Shown: piece after piece, positions 45,948 to 57,362 of the stretch
How the letters are laid out: each line of letters opens with the position of its first letter
Numbering within the stretch: position 1 is the stretch's first letter
Assembly: GCA_037043015.1 (NCBI GenBank)
Contig: CM073325.1
Coordinates: 20,191,001-20,255,000, forward strand
From: Bryum argenteum
Lineage: Eukaryota > Streptophyta > Bryopsida > Bryales > Bryaceae
DNA: 64,000 nucleotides
Direction: 5' to 3'
Made by a program: the position numbers and the translations under genes
Notes under the pieces: generated by a model
The model's database searches: none
What the model was told of the DNA's origin: nothing
What the model saw: the letters and a program-made list of their open reading frames with translations, nothing else

Positions 45948-48690
45948 TTACTTTTGTTTGTTTCGATATTTCCTAGGTTTAAATAATAGCAGCTAGGATC
46001 TCAACAATTTCTCAAGCAACTCTTGCTTCCTTAACAACGGGAGGCGTATATCAGTGATCGTAGACCGGACATATGTTATGCTTTTCAAACTTAGCAAGAT
46101 AAATGAAGGCATTTTTTGAGAATCCGGCTAACCGTATGGATGTGCAGAACTTTTTTGGGAGGTGATGAATCCTAGAGTTTTGGTGAGATTGCATCAAAAG
46201 AAACAGCAAGATAGTGAGTTTACATTAGGAGCACCCTCTTGGCATTTTTAGAAAAATGCGAGTGATACCACGACTCAATTCCAACGGTGCTCAAAAGTGT
46301 ATATATGATGTGCATGCCTTAAAAAAATAAAAATGCGGAGCAAATCTTTGAACAAATTGATTGCAATTCAAGTATGGCTTCTACAATGTATATTCATATG
46401 CCGTATCTAATTCCACACTAAAATACTTATAGATCACAAGGTATGTCACACAATGAAGCCAACAATGTATTAATAGGAAGCTATTTGTTTACATACAAAC
46501 TTCTTCCAAAGTAGATTCAAGGTACAAAGCAAGAAGACATGCAAATACGCAAAATCCATCTCATATATTGGCGAGAGCGGCACGCTCAAACCTTTAAGGT
46601 CAACTAGAATTTATCCATGTCTCCTACACATATCCAATTTGTGTAATGTCATCTCTCTCACCTCTATAATATCACACCTCTGACCACGGGTTGTAATGTC
46701 AGCCTCTATGCAAGCATAGAGCATTGCAACCATTGTGTCCACCTCTGTTACACCTTTGACTACCATGATCACCCCCGACCATCGTTGCCCAATTGTAATC
46801 AATTGTGTTATTACATACAAGAAACAAGATTAAAACTTGTATGAACTCTAGAGCAAACTAAGCCAAAGACAAACAAAAACTTGAATGTGTGGTCACTCTA
46901 GTGAGAGCGCACATGGACGAGTTTGGGAGAGCTTGCAAATTTAGATAAACATGATAAAGCCACTAATTATTAGCTTTGGGGTAGCACACATTGACGGGCT
47001 TTGGGGAGCTTACTAGAACTCTGGGCGTACATTGGGAGAGCTTTAGTTTGAGTTTGCTATGAGCGAGCATTAACTAGGTTCGTTATCACTTTTGAGGAGT
47101 TTAACTTTGGTATGTTGTATTGCCTTTGACAACGCTTTGAATGCTCTAGAATGTAGTCAAGCTCAAACAAAACTCCTCTTGGCTAATAATTATAATTGTT
47201 TAGATCACGATAGAGAACACCACGCTTAGATAAGAAAGTCATAAGCTCCAACGACAAAGTCAAAACTTGTGGCGCCTAGTTGATAGACACTACATTCCCC
47301 CCACTCCACAACATGGCTAAAAGAAAAAAGAAAAAAACTCCGAACAAATTGATGTCCTTGTTGGTTGTAAGAGAAGATTAGATTGGTTGTAAGGTCATTT
47401 CATATTTGCTTGGCTAGCTCAGTCACTTGTTGACCTTTATTATTTGTCCGACTAACATTTCATGGTCACAATCAATCTTCCTTATTTGCCCAACCAACTA
47501 TTCGCGGTCACTTGTCAACCTTTTTTAAATTTTCAGGCAACTCGATACGCCAACTATTCGCGGTCACTTGTCAACCTTTTTTAATTTTTCAGGCAACTCG
47601 ATAACTCGATCGCAGTCAACCTTATTATTTGCCTTGCCAACTATTAACCGTCATTTGTCAACCTCTTTTAATTCTCCTGCCAACTCCTTCACTATCAACC
47701 TTTTTTGATTTCTTAAGCCAATTGTTCACAGTCACTTCAACCTCTTTTATTTTCCCGACCAACTCTTACGTTCACTTGTCAACCTTTTTTAGTTGCCTGG
47801 CCAACTCGGTCAACATTTTTTATTTTTCCAACTACTCTTTACAATCACTCTTTGAAATTTTTTTAATTATCTGGCCAATTGCAGTCACTATCAACCTTTT
47901 TTTTTATTTACCCCTCCAATTTTCACCATCACGGTTACACTCAACCTTTTTATTTGTCACGTCAACAATTCAAGGTCATGGTCACGGTGTAATCAGTCTG
48001 GCCAACTATTCATCGTCACAGTCAAAGATAACCTTTTATATTTGCCCTCCCAACTATTCATGATCATGGTCACGGTCTCACACAATTTCAACCTTTTTTA
48101 TTTGCTCTACAAACTACAGTATTCATGGTCACATTTATAGTAACATGCACTCCAACTTCTAATATTTGTCCTTCATAACCACAGTCACTTTCAACCTTTC
48201 TTTTTTATCCGATCAACTCTTGCTAGCAACGGTGACTTCCAACTCTTTCTTTTGTCCAACCAAACGACGGCCACTTTCAACCTCTTAAGTTCAACCAGTT
48301 GTTCACAACTATAGTCTTTTGCAACGAAAAAGAATTTGTGTGGCCAACTCTTCACAACAAGTCACTTCAAATTTTTTTCTTTGTCCAACCAACTTCTCAC
48401 AGTCATTTTAAACTTTATGTTTACTGTGACCAATTGATCACAACCAGGGTCACTTTCAACCTTTTTTTTTGTCCGACCAACAACCACAGTCATTTTGAAC
48501 CTTTTTTCTTTGTGCGACCGATTCTCCATAGGCACGGCGACTTTGAACCTTTTATTTTAAATTTTTTTTAATTATTTTTTATTATTTTTTTTATCGACGA
48601 TCTATTTACAGCCATAGTCACTTTCAATCTTTTTTCTCTACCCTACCAATGTCATTGTTTGCGTTCATCGTCAATGTCAACCTTTTTTAT
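45948..48690. repeat. Large duplicated unit 2
   Basis: Direct repeat of unit 1: the GGAGGCGTATATCAGTGATCG segment (45950-46140), a unique insert to about 46860, the second 550-bp copy (46870-47395), and the second minisatellite block. Confidence 0.65.
47400..48690. repeat. Pyrimidine-rich minisatellite, block 2
   Basis: This block is collinear with block 1 over most of its length, with small deletions and an internal duplication near 47510-47610 (CGGTCACTTGTCAACCTTTTTT occurs twice). It is noncoding by the same reasoning. Confidence 0.8.
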
Positions 48691-48889
48691 TTTTGATAGA
48701 ACAAAAATTGAGGTTGGTGTGAATAGAGTGTTTGTGCAATCTATCTTTGGGAGTATTCTTGGTAGAGAATATAACACAGATGGTGGAATTACTTATTGCT
48801 ATAGGGGTGAACACTATATTAGTCTCTACGTAACCACTAAAATTTTAGAGATAACCAACATGATATTCCCTGAAAGGCCCCTGAGGTAC

Positions 48890-49560
48890 CTACACAACCG
48901 CATCCAAGAACCCTTGTGCGGGGCGCGCCGAGCTTGCCGCAACAATTAAGGAAGAAAGGTAGAGAGTTCTACAACAGATTTGAGTGACATTGGTCAATTT
49001 ACACCAATTTGAAGCCTCAAAATTAGTTAAACAAGACAAGGTTATGACAATGACACTACTAATCACTCTAGTGGGAGCGCACATTGACGAGTTGGGGAGA
49101 GCTTGCAAATTTAGATAAACGTGAAAAGGCCACTATTGATTAGCTTTGGGGGTAGCGCACATCGATGGGTTTGGGAGCTTGCTAGACCTCTTAGCGTACA
49201 TTGGGGGAGCTTTAGTTTGAGTTTGTTGTGGGCGAGCATAAACTAGGTTCGTTATCACTTTAAGAAGTTTTACTTTGGTATGTTGTATGGCCTTGGACAA
49301 CGCTTTGAATGCTCTAGAATGTAGTCAAGCTCAAACAAAACTCCTCTTGGCTAATAATTATAATTGTTTAGATCACAGATGGAGAACACCACGCATAGAT
49401 AAGAAGTGGAACCTACACCCTCCTCACTCGGAGTCATAAGCTCCAACGACAAAGTCAAAACTTGTGGCGCGACGCTAAATTCCCCTCACTCTCCACAACA
49501 TGGCTAAAAGAAAAAACTCCAAATGTCCGTGTTGGTTGTAAGGAAAGATTAGATTTGTAC
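48890..49560. repeat. Third copy of the roughly 550-bp repeat
   Basis: It begins CATCCAAGAACCCTTGTGCG, which matches 43720 onward in unit 1, and continues through GGCTAATAATTATAATTG and CAAAGTCAAAACTTGTGGCG to a truncated end. No minisatellite follows. Confidence 0.65.
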
Positions 49561-49742
49561 ATGACCCAATTGGATATTGAAATTGAGGGGGCCCTTACCC
49601 ACATGGGATCTTGTGGAGGATGTTCAACTTATCCATTCACTTCCAACGAGGTCCACAACCGCCATGTCCCATGCAAAAGACATAACATCCCATGAAGACA
49701 GGCCGCACTGCTTTTCACCCGACACCTGCTTCATGCGTGCAC

Positions 49743-49774
<32 letters not shown>

Positions 49775-49775
49775 T
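49743..49775. repeat. (ATT)n microsatellite
   Basis: About eleven ATT/TTA triplets followed by an A-rich run. Confidence 0.9.
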
Positions 49776-49799
49776 TAAAAAAAATAAAAAAAATAAAAA

Positions 49800-51228
49800 A
49801 TAGTACTATTATTTCATTTTATTTGGAAATTAGTGTTTTAAATGGTGATACGGAGGTTTGTCACACTTAAATCCTACTCAGCCCCGTCCATGTACATGTA
49901 CAACCATATGGCTGGCGCCTCATGAGCAGCGAGAATTATGCCGTGACATCAACGGTACCACGTTTTTTGATATTTTAAATGTTATATACATGTTGGCTCA
50001 ATGACCATATTTACGATGCGGAAATTTGAAATTGGGGATTTGAAATTGGGGCCGGAAGTTCGAGCTTGAAGGAAGGACGCCATGTGCGCTACTGTAGTGG
50101 AGACATGGTTTGCGAAGTACGGCGGCATTGTATGTGGCTCCGTCCTTAAAAGTAACATTCATGTGGAGATATTCCAATGTAACAATGATTGCGATGTACA
50201 TTACATTTGGTGAGGGAAAGATGGATATAAAGAACAATCCGTCTCGTGATTTGTTGTGGCCGAGAAGAAAAGTGTGGAGTGATAGTGGGCTTTAAAAGAG
50301 CAAGAGGATGTTTTTTTTTCCGCTACTAACATGAAAAAATCTCTAATTAGGAAGTTCATCTAAATAGTAGTACTTTGTGCCCAAGAGAATTGTCAAGTAA
50401 ATCTTGGTTCAACTAATGGCCTTACAATGATAGAGGAGAAAGAGTCTAAAACTAAACGTTCTTTAGTAGAATAAGTGCTTTGTGTTCCTCACATCTTGGA
50501 TTGAGCAAAGTTTTTTATAAAAGAAAAGTGAAATTGAATTGGAACCCATCTCAGAAAATAAAGTTAAAATCCAAGCGTGGATGAGGGTACCAAAGCTCTA
50601 AAGGAGCATCTACTTTTTCAATGATTCTTACAACGTGCCATAAGTCATTTTCAATGATTCTTACAACGTGCCATAAGTCATTTATAGATCCAACTTATGA
50701 AAATAACGATATGTAAAGCTTATTTTGATTTTTATATAATTGGTTTGCATTGGTAAAACATGCTCCGTGTTTGAAATGCTTCATTGAGAAGTTGGGCTCA
50801 CTAAAATTCACACCATAGATCCACCATATTGAACTTGATACTCGATCTAACCCAACAAATCTCGTCAAAAACATATTTCACATGAAGGTGTTATGGCTCT
50901 CCAAAGTTTCAGTCCTTCATCTAAAACGTCAAATTTCAATACCAAAGAGGTTAACAAATTAACTCTAGAAGCCTAAGGAGCATAACCGTACACTTGAAAT
51001 TTAAACTAAGTCAAAATAAGAAGAGAAAATAACATGAACAACACAATTGTTTGTCATATGTGATAACAAAATTGCACCTTTTAGTTGTTTATACAAATGA
51101 TGGCTCTCTCGCCAAAGTTCTCACAAACAATCCTTATATTACTAAGCTAACTTTTTATTAACTACTAAGTTTTTAGCTTTCACTTCACTCTACATCCAAA
51201 GGCCGCCACTACACTACATCAAGTTTTA
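49800..51228. other. Intergenic DNA with a decayed TTAA-family relative
   Basis: Around 50430-50960 several blocks (GTTAAAATCCAAGCGTGGATGA, GTTATGGCTCTCCAAAGTTTC) resemble the interior of the 976-bp element at 19892 in the same order, without recognisable ends. A 33-bp tandem duplication lies at 50615-50680. No gene is supported. Confidence 0.4.
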
Positions 51229-51400
51229 CCCCTAAAGTGGACCAGCCCCAAAACTGCCAAAAAGTATCAAGACTTCCATGTTGTATAAAAGGTAACTAGT
51301 TTTTTGAGTGCCAAAATAACCAGTTTTGGTAATTACTTTGACATGAGGCTCTTCAAATTCTTGTTCCTAGGTGAGTTAAGAGCATGTCTATGCAAACAAA
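51229..51400. mobile_element. Truncated TTAA-family element
   Basis: It starts CCCCTAAAGTGGACCAGCC. Read in reverse, 51284-51400 matches part of the element at 53953-54795 (GAACAAGAATTTGAAGAGCC). Only one end is present, so this is a fragment in the opposite orientation. Confidence 0.5.
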
Positions 51401-51618
51401 TGCAGGCTTACTCTAACAACAGGCTTCCGCCACCGCCTCCACTGTAGAGCTCCACATTGTTGAGGTGCCTTCCGCTCTCTATTACCAAAGCAGCAAGAAA
51501 AATGACCATCGCAAGCCAAGCCAAGCAAAAGCAAAGGCAAACATGAGCGACTTGCGACAACCTCATAGTTGCCGCCTTCCACCAACTTCGAAGCGGTCAT
51601 AGTCGTTCACATGAAGCA

Positions 51619-51740
51619 ACGGGAAGAAAGAGAACCTTAACCTAGCCAACTGGAAGAAAGAGAACCTTAGCCTAGCCAACGGGAAGAAAGAGAACCTTAA
51701 CCTAACCAACGGGAAGAAAAAGAACCATAACCTAGCCAAC
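51619..51740. repeat. 30-bp tandem repeat, four units
   Basis: Four near-identical units containing CGGGAAGAAAGAGAACC followed by TTAACCTAGCC, with one to three differences between them. It is noncoding. Confidence 0.9.
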
Positions 51741-53940
51741 GTTAGTGAAAAAGACTATTTTGGATGAATATAATTTTTAGAACGAATTAATTTTCATCTC
51801 TACAATATACTAGTGGGAGTGTAGGAAGTACTAATATACACCATTATGTAGTATAGTGTACATTTGAAAAAGTGTGACCTTTCTTTATCGAGATGTCACT
51901 TACTTTAACTCTTCTTTATAAGAAGAATATACAAATTATCATTCTTCTCTCTCTTAATTCAACATAAATCACTCCAATCTTTGTGCCACTTGCACCTCAT
52001 CAAGCCCCGAATGCTATCTAACCATACACTCAATGCAATGCTTTATAGCATCAGCCCCATTGCCTTCTATCAATCTACTCAAGAATAAGAGAATCAAGGA
52101 CCCTCTTGAACCCAATGAAAACATAAAAATGAATGAAAAGCCAACTTTGGCCATTCATTGAGGATAACTCATCGGCTGATAAAGAAAAAAATGGGGCAGC
52201 TCCAACAACGCTCTTCATATGGTCTTCCAATTGTTTTCATAAAATCGGCCAAATCCCATCCAACCTTGCAAAATAGATTATTTTGTTTTTCAGGTGAGCA
52301 TTAGTGATACTGCCCGGCCACCACAATAGTAGCCCACAAGGTAGATAGAAGGTATTCCCTCTATAGCTATAATCATTAAAAACCAACAATTTCAAAATAA
52401 ACATTGTTTTATGTTTCAATTAATCGCATCGCATACAAACAGTTCAAGGAAGATAAGGAATTTACCTTAGAGTACGTGTTTATTCGCAAGAAGGCCTCAA
52501 TCAGTAAGCTCAATTGTTGCGCAACTTTAAATTATCGCTAGTAAAGATAGATTGCAACAAACATTCTTTTAATCATGAAAGAGTGTTGTAGTGGTGAAGT
52601 GTACATGTTATCCTTACGGCTTGCTAAACACTTGTGCCGCAATCTATACAAAAGGGCACAATATGCATTCAAATCAAAGCAATGAGGCCAAGTAAGCTTA
52701 GCACCTCAAAAACACAACTCTTTGCACCAGTGGCAAGATAGAAGCTTAAGAACAGAATTAATAGAGTCCACCACACATACACCGAATTCAAAACATGGTT
52801 AATAACAAAAGAGAGATGCAAATTCAATGAAATAAAATAGAATGTAGTAATTCATCTTTCACAATATGACTCACTTGACTCACTTTGTCGGATACATTTA
52901 GTAGAAACATATGAAAAGCTTAGAAAATAAATCCACAGTAGAAACATATAACAAGCTTGGTAAATGAATCCACAATCAATGATTTATTAATGAGGATATT
53001 ATGAAAATTTAATATAACTAGAACATAATGGAACATCACATTGTTAAGTAATCTAGTAGCAATGCAGACCACATGAGCTATGACTCTCTCCCTCAAGTGT
53101 ATGATTACACATGTCAAAGAAATGAGAGTTAAAGGACACAAGTATAAAATCCCACTATCAATCTCATATTAGAATAATAGATATAAAGCCAAACAAAGTC
53201 AATAAAAACAAGCAAAGAGGACTCCATCATTCAACCAAAAGAGAAACTATGATGTGTGCACAAACACATGAAACTTTGGACTTTCATGTGTGCACAAACA
53301 CTCAAGGATGAGATGGACACACATGAGTGTTTGTACACACGTGAAACTTTGGTGACATGAAAGGCCATCTCATAGATAGATAGATAGAAACTCCGGTCCC
53401 TCTCTAAGGGGCGGGCGTGAATGAAGTGTCCGTTTGTGATGCTAATATCCCGATGGCCACTGGACAAGGGGAAATTGAAGTCCATCTCATCATTGCAAAG
53501 TTGCTTCCTAACAGTGATAAAAATCTCCCGTGAATATTATTGTATGTATGATACTTCCATCTCCTTGTTCTTGGTAGAAATCATATGAAATTTTGAAACC
53601 AACATTTCATATGAATAACACCAGTAAAGCTCATTGAGTCCAAAACGCACAATGTTGTCAAGAATGTGACGTGGACCTGCATATAAGGAGGCTCTTTATC
53701 AATATCAAAGCTTTATGTAGATATAATAAAAATTTGAAAGCTCTAAATTACGACTAAATGAAGGAAACTTACAAGCTACATACTCTAAAGAGGCTCCATT
53801 TGGCCCATTTAGTTCTTCAGATAGCACCCTTCAAGAGTGGAACATTCCTCTAACAACCTCAATGTCTTGTGTCGACCAACCATTAATCCTCGTATGATTG
53901 ACAAAGTAGTGACTAATGTCTACAAAAAGAAGTCCTAAAT
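51741..53940. other. AT-rich intergenic DNA, no gene recognised
   Basis: I found no supported coding region or RNA gene. A compact inverted-repeat zone with GTGTGCACAAACAC motifs lies at 53250-53345 (two direct copies and one inverted), and a short GATA run lies near 53373. Confidence 0.5.
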
Positions 53941-53948
53941 GTTGTCTT

Positions 53949-54799
53949 TTAACCCCTAAAGTCGAAAAGAGCCCGAATCGGGTCGTTTGCAGTCTGGTCA
54001 GCCCCGTACTTACTATATTTAGTTCGTCTGACATTGAAACCTTTTGCAGGTTGAAGAGTTTTTCCATAGCTTTCCGAAAAGTCATTTCATGCTCCAAAAT
54101 TCCTCATACTTTAGGAGATATTCACGGTCAAAGTTTGAAAACACTATTTGAAATCTGCCCAAAGCTGCCCAAGCTGAGGTATATGCTCGTTTATTCTCAA
54201 AATCTGCCCAAAATAAATAAGATCGCAGTAACTTCAAAAATTCACCAAAAATTGAGATTTTACTTTTTTTCAAGTTTTGTTTTTTGTACTTGGAAATAAG
54301 GTTTTAAGGCATAGTTTCACCGCTTGGATCTTTCATCCAATTATTCTTCACGTGCCATTTTTATCGTCAAAGAGGGGCCCTTGAAGTTGAATTTCAGCAT
54401 ACCTCCATGTGAATAATCAAGCATTTCTTTATGTTTTATGGGTCGCATGAGGGTAAAAATTGCATAGGCATGTTCCTAACTCACTTAGGAACAAGAATTT
54501 GAAGAGCCTCATTTCAAGTCTACTCTTGAAGTTGGTTTTTTGGGCTCACAAAAAACTTCGAACCCATTTTGCAACAAGGGAAAAAAACTTTTTTTTCAAC
54601 TTTGAATGATATGATCTCACAATTGGTAAGGGATTTCAAACTAAGTTTTGGTACACACATACATGGACAAGTTAGGTACAAGATCTTACGGTTACATACT
54701 TGAGATTACGTCAAACCTTTAAAATTTTCATCTTGCATTGAAAGAGGGTGGTTTTGAGGAGTTGTGACAGTTTTGGGGGCTTTCGACTTTAGGGGTTAA
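53949..54799. mobile_element. TTAA-flanked element with perfect 15-bp inverted ends (843 bp)
   Basis: The element 53953-54795 starts CCCCTAAAGTCGAAA and ends with its exact reverse complement. TTAA lies immediately outside both ends. The right half follows the layout of the small elements at 42499 and 22362 (CAACTTTGA...GATCTCACA...GATCTTACGGTT). No transposase is encoded. It is the best-preserved member of the family here. Confidence 0.75.
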
Positions 54800-55375
54800 T
54801 GAAATCCAATCAAGAAGTGCATTGAGGACATGCGAAAGAACCCATTGAAGAGTTGATTCTCTTCAGCCATGTATGTTGTGAGCAAATCAAGAGGATTATT
54901 TGGCCATCTCCCTTGCCTCAACCAATAAATCCGTGCCCTAGAAACCTCTTAGCATGTTCATCTCACCTCTTCTATATTATCTCCAACTTCCTTTGTTTCA
55001 AAAAAGAAATTTGGAACATAGTTTTGGAAGAGGTTCAAACTAGTGATGTGCATGACATCAAAAACTAGGTCCAAACTAAAGTCAAAATCGTCCAAATAGA
55101 ACAACCTCCACAAAAGTGAAATACCTCCTTGTTTTAGTATTAACTCTTTTATTGGTTAGTTGGTGCTCGTTTCCATCTTATAGTAGCAAACATATAATCA
55201 GTGAAACGTAGATGTGGGGGATTTACTATTTCTTGCTTATTATTTCCATATACATAATGACCGCTTTAAAGGGAAGTATAGCACACGCACCTTCTACATG
55301 GGTTTTTACTAGACGCCTTTAGCATCCCAATTTTGGTTTGTACCAAATGGTCACCACTAAACATCATAAGCATTA

Positions 55376-55809
55376 AACCTCAATTCCGTTAAAATGGCAC
55401 AATTCCTTGTGCCATATTGCCAAAGCCATGTTGTGCCAATTTGGTCGCGTTTATGAAACGTGCCATTTTACCGGCATATTTTTCAACTCAAAATCTCAAA
55501 GATTTATGCTTGCAAAATGGCACGTTTTTTAATATCACCCACATCTTCCATCATATCAACAAATTTCTGTAATATCATCAAAAATTCCATAATATCACAC
55601 TATTTGATGAATTTTGACCTTCAAATTCTGTCGAAGGGCAGTTTTTTCTCAATGGCCGCTCAGAAATATCTCTGGTTTTGAGCGGCCGCTCAGAAAAATT
55701 TGCTCTATTATGTCAAAAAATGACAAAAATGAGTGTTGTTTTTTTCATTTTTTCCACCTTAAATCGTGCCATTTTACCAGAATATTGCCAAATTAACGGA
55801 ATTGAGGTT
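55376..55809. mobile_element. MITE with perfect 17-bp inverted ends
   Basis: The ends AACCTCAATTCCGTTAA and TTAACGGAATTGAGGTT are exact reverse complements. A second inner pair (AAATGGCAC / GTGCCATTTT) follows. TTA lies just outside the left end and one base outside the right end, so a TTA-type target (PIF/Harbinger style) is possible. A diverged copy is at 20897-21190. It is noncoding. Confidence 0.7.
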
Positions 55810-56019
55810 ATTACCCTTAAAACAACAGGTTTCCTATCTAGACAAAGATGCCTACTAATCAATTGAGGAGGGTGTGCAAAGCTTGCACTAAAACTTGTCA
55901 AAAATAAGGCTTCTAGCCCATTCAGCAATGGTTGTAAAAAAAACTCTTAGCCTCTTTAATCCTTGCAAGGAAATTGAAGTATATAAAATACTTGAAGCAT
56001 GTGTTTGGGTGCAATAATA

Positions 56020-56960
56020 TAATGTCTACATTTTTGCAAAAAACATGTAAGTTTGTAAATTCTCATCCCAGTTTTTTGGATCCAATAATTCCTCGCACGT
56101 TCTTCGACATGCTTTATGGCATGTTTTGCATTGTAGACAAACCACATGTAGCTCCCACTTTGTAGCTCGATTCCAAAAATCTTGATTTATTCCGACCTTG
56201 GAACCGTCCCAAAAGCTTCTTGTAGGATTGAGAATGTCATCTTCAAGCCTCCATAACCAAATCTCATTGTTCCTCTACATCTCTAAATTTTGTAGCAAAA
56301 TAAAGATGATTGCATTATCAACGCCATATGGGGCCCAATTGGTAGGTAATCAAATGTTATTGTATGTTTCCTTGTTTGCTTGCATCTTCGACACTTCTCA
56401 CAACATTCTAGGCAATCTCGTAAATTCACTCCATGGAGGTGGCATTGTATGATTTGGAGTCTTCTTTACTTAGTCTTTAAACCACTCCTTCATGCACATT
56501 TTCAATTGTCCCAACACACAATCCCCATCATAGTTGAAGAGTCCATACCCAATTGTGAATACACATCCATCAATTTCCTCCACGAAACGGTAGTTCACAA
56601 CCGTCCAGGTTTCCATCCCATCCAATTCATAATTGAGACAATAGTAATCCAAGACGTTGCTTATTAAAATCCAATTCTCTTCGTGTACTCCTTTGGAAAC
56701 TAAATCCTCCTCCGAGTTGGTCCATAAGAAAATCGTGCTAACCAGTGCTTGCACCATATTTGTTACATATTGATTGAACATAGATTATTTGGTTCAGTAT
56801 GGCTTCTTGTAGAGTATTGTGCTCCCTATCACCATGAATCTCCATAACATGAGATTTAAAGTCTTGTGCCTTCAGCCATACTGCTGCACAAAATTCAAAA
56901 ATCATACAATGAAATAGAATTGGAAATGATATCCTATCTCCATCATTCAATAAAAGAAGT
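56020..56960 (-). pseudogene. Decayed coding region, possibly Tnp2-like transposase
   Basis: On the minus strand, successive frames give LVSTIFLWTNSEEDLVSKG (from 56781), a Cys-rich stretch (CLECCEKCRRCKQTRKH) leading into FDYLPIGPHMALIMQSSLF (about 56290-56440), and then FWDGSKVGINQDFWNRATKW with KWELHVVCLQCKTCHKAC (about 56070-56200). The order of a Cys cluster, an FDYxP segment and an FWDGxK segment recalls Tnp2-type transposases, but I hold that loosely. Stops and frame changes separate the pieces, so it is not functional as seen. Confidence 0.35.
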
Positions 56961-57002
56961 ACGAGAAGTTACAAAAGCTTGTAAGCCAAACCTCTAATTA
57001 GA

Positions 57003-57251
57003 CTAGCTGAGCAATGAGACGGCCCAAGGCATATCAAACTCACAAATACTCTTGACTCTAATAGATGTCCTAAAACTTTCAATCACCTCCAAGACTCCTT
57101 CTCCTCTTTGATCATCCAATTCATATTCTTCATCGACTACCAGAAATGATTCGGTTGCATCTTCTTTCTCGTTCAAGTCTCTTCCATCAAATTGTCTAAG
57201 TACACATTCAACTGCATTTTGCATTTTCAGGTGTTCTATTACAGTTGACAC
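57003..57251 (-). CDS. Unrecognised acidic open frame, possible exon
   Basis: 83 codons with SFLVVDEEYELDDQRGEG and VKSICEFDMPWAVSLL, matching no family I recognise. Upstream on the same strand a good donor (CTT|GTAAGTAAG, near 57580) ends a short open segment reading STDPAAEPGEALDLFL, so this may be part of a spliced gene leading into the decayed region at 56020-56960. There is no independent support, so confidence is low. Confidence 0.25.
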   Translation of the reverse strand: MSTVIEHLKMQNAVECVLRQFDGRDLNEKEDATESFLVVDEEYELDDQRGEGVLEVIESFRTSIRVKSICEFDMPWAVSLLS

Positions 57252-57315
57252 CTCAATACACTAAATGTCTCAATCTCTACGTCGAGACATTGATTACCAA
57301 TATGACAGTGAAATT

Positions 57316-57362
57316 TGAGCTAGCAACATCACATTTAAACCGCGGTGTCTGTTGCTAGCTCA
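57316..57362. repeat. Perfect 13-bp-stem hairpin
   Basis: TGAGCTAGCAACA and its exact reverse complement are separated by 21 bases; imperfect pairing continues outward. It lies in a somewhat GC-richer zone just 5' of the open frame at 57003-57251. Confidence 0.7.
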
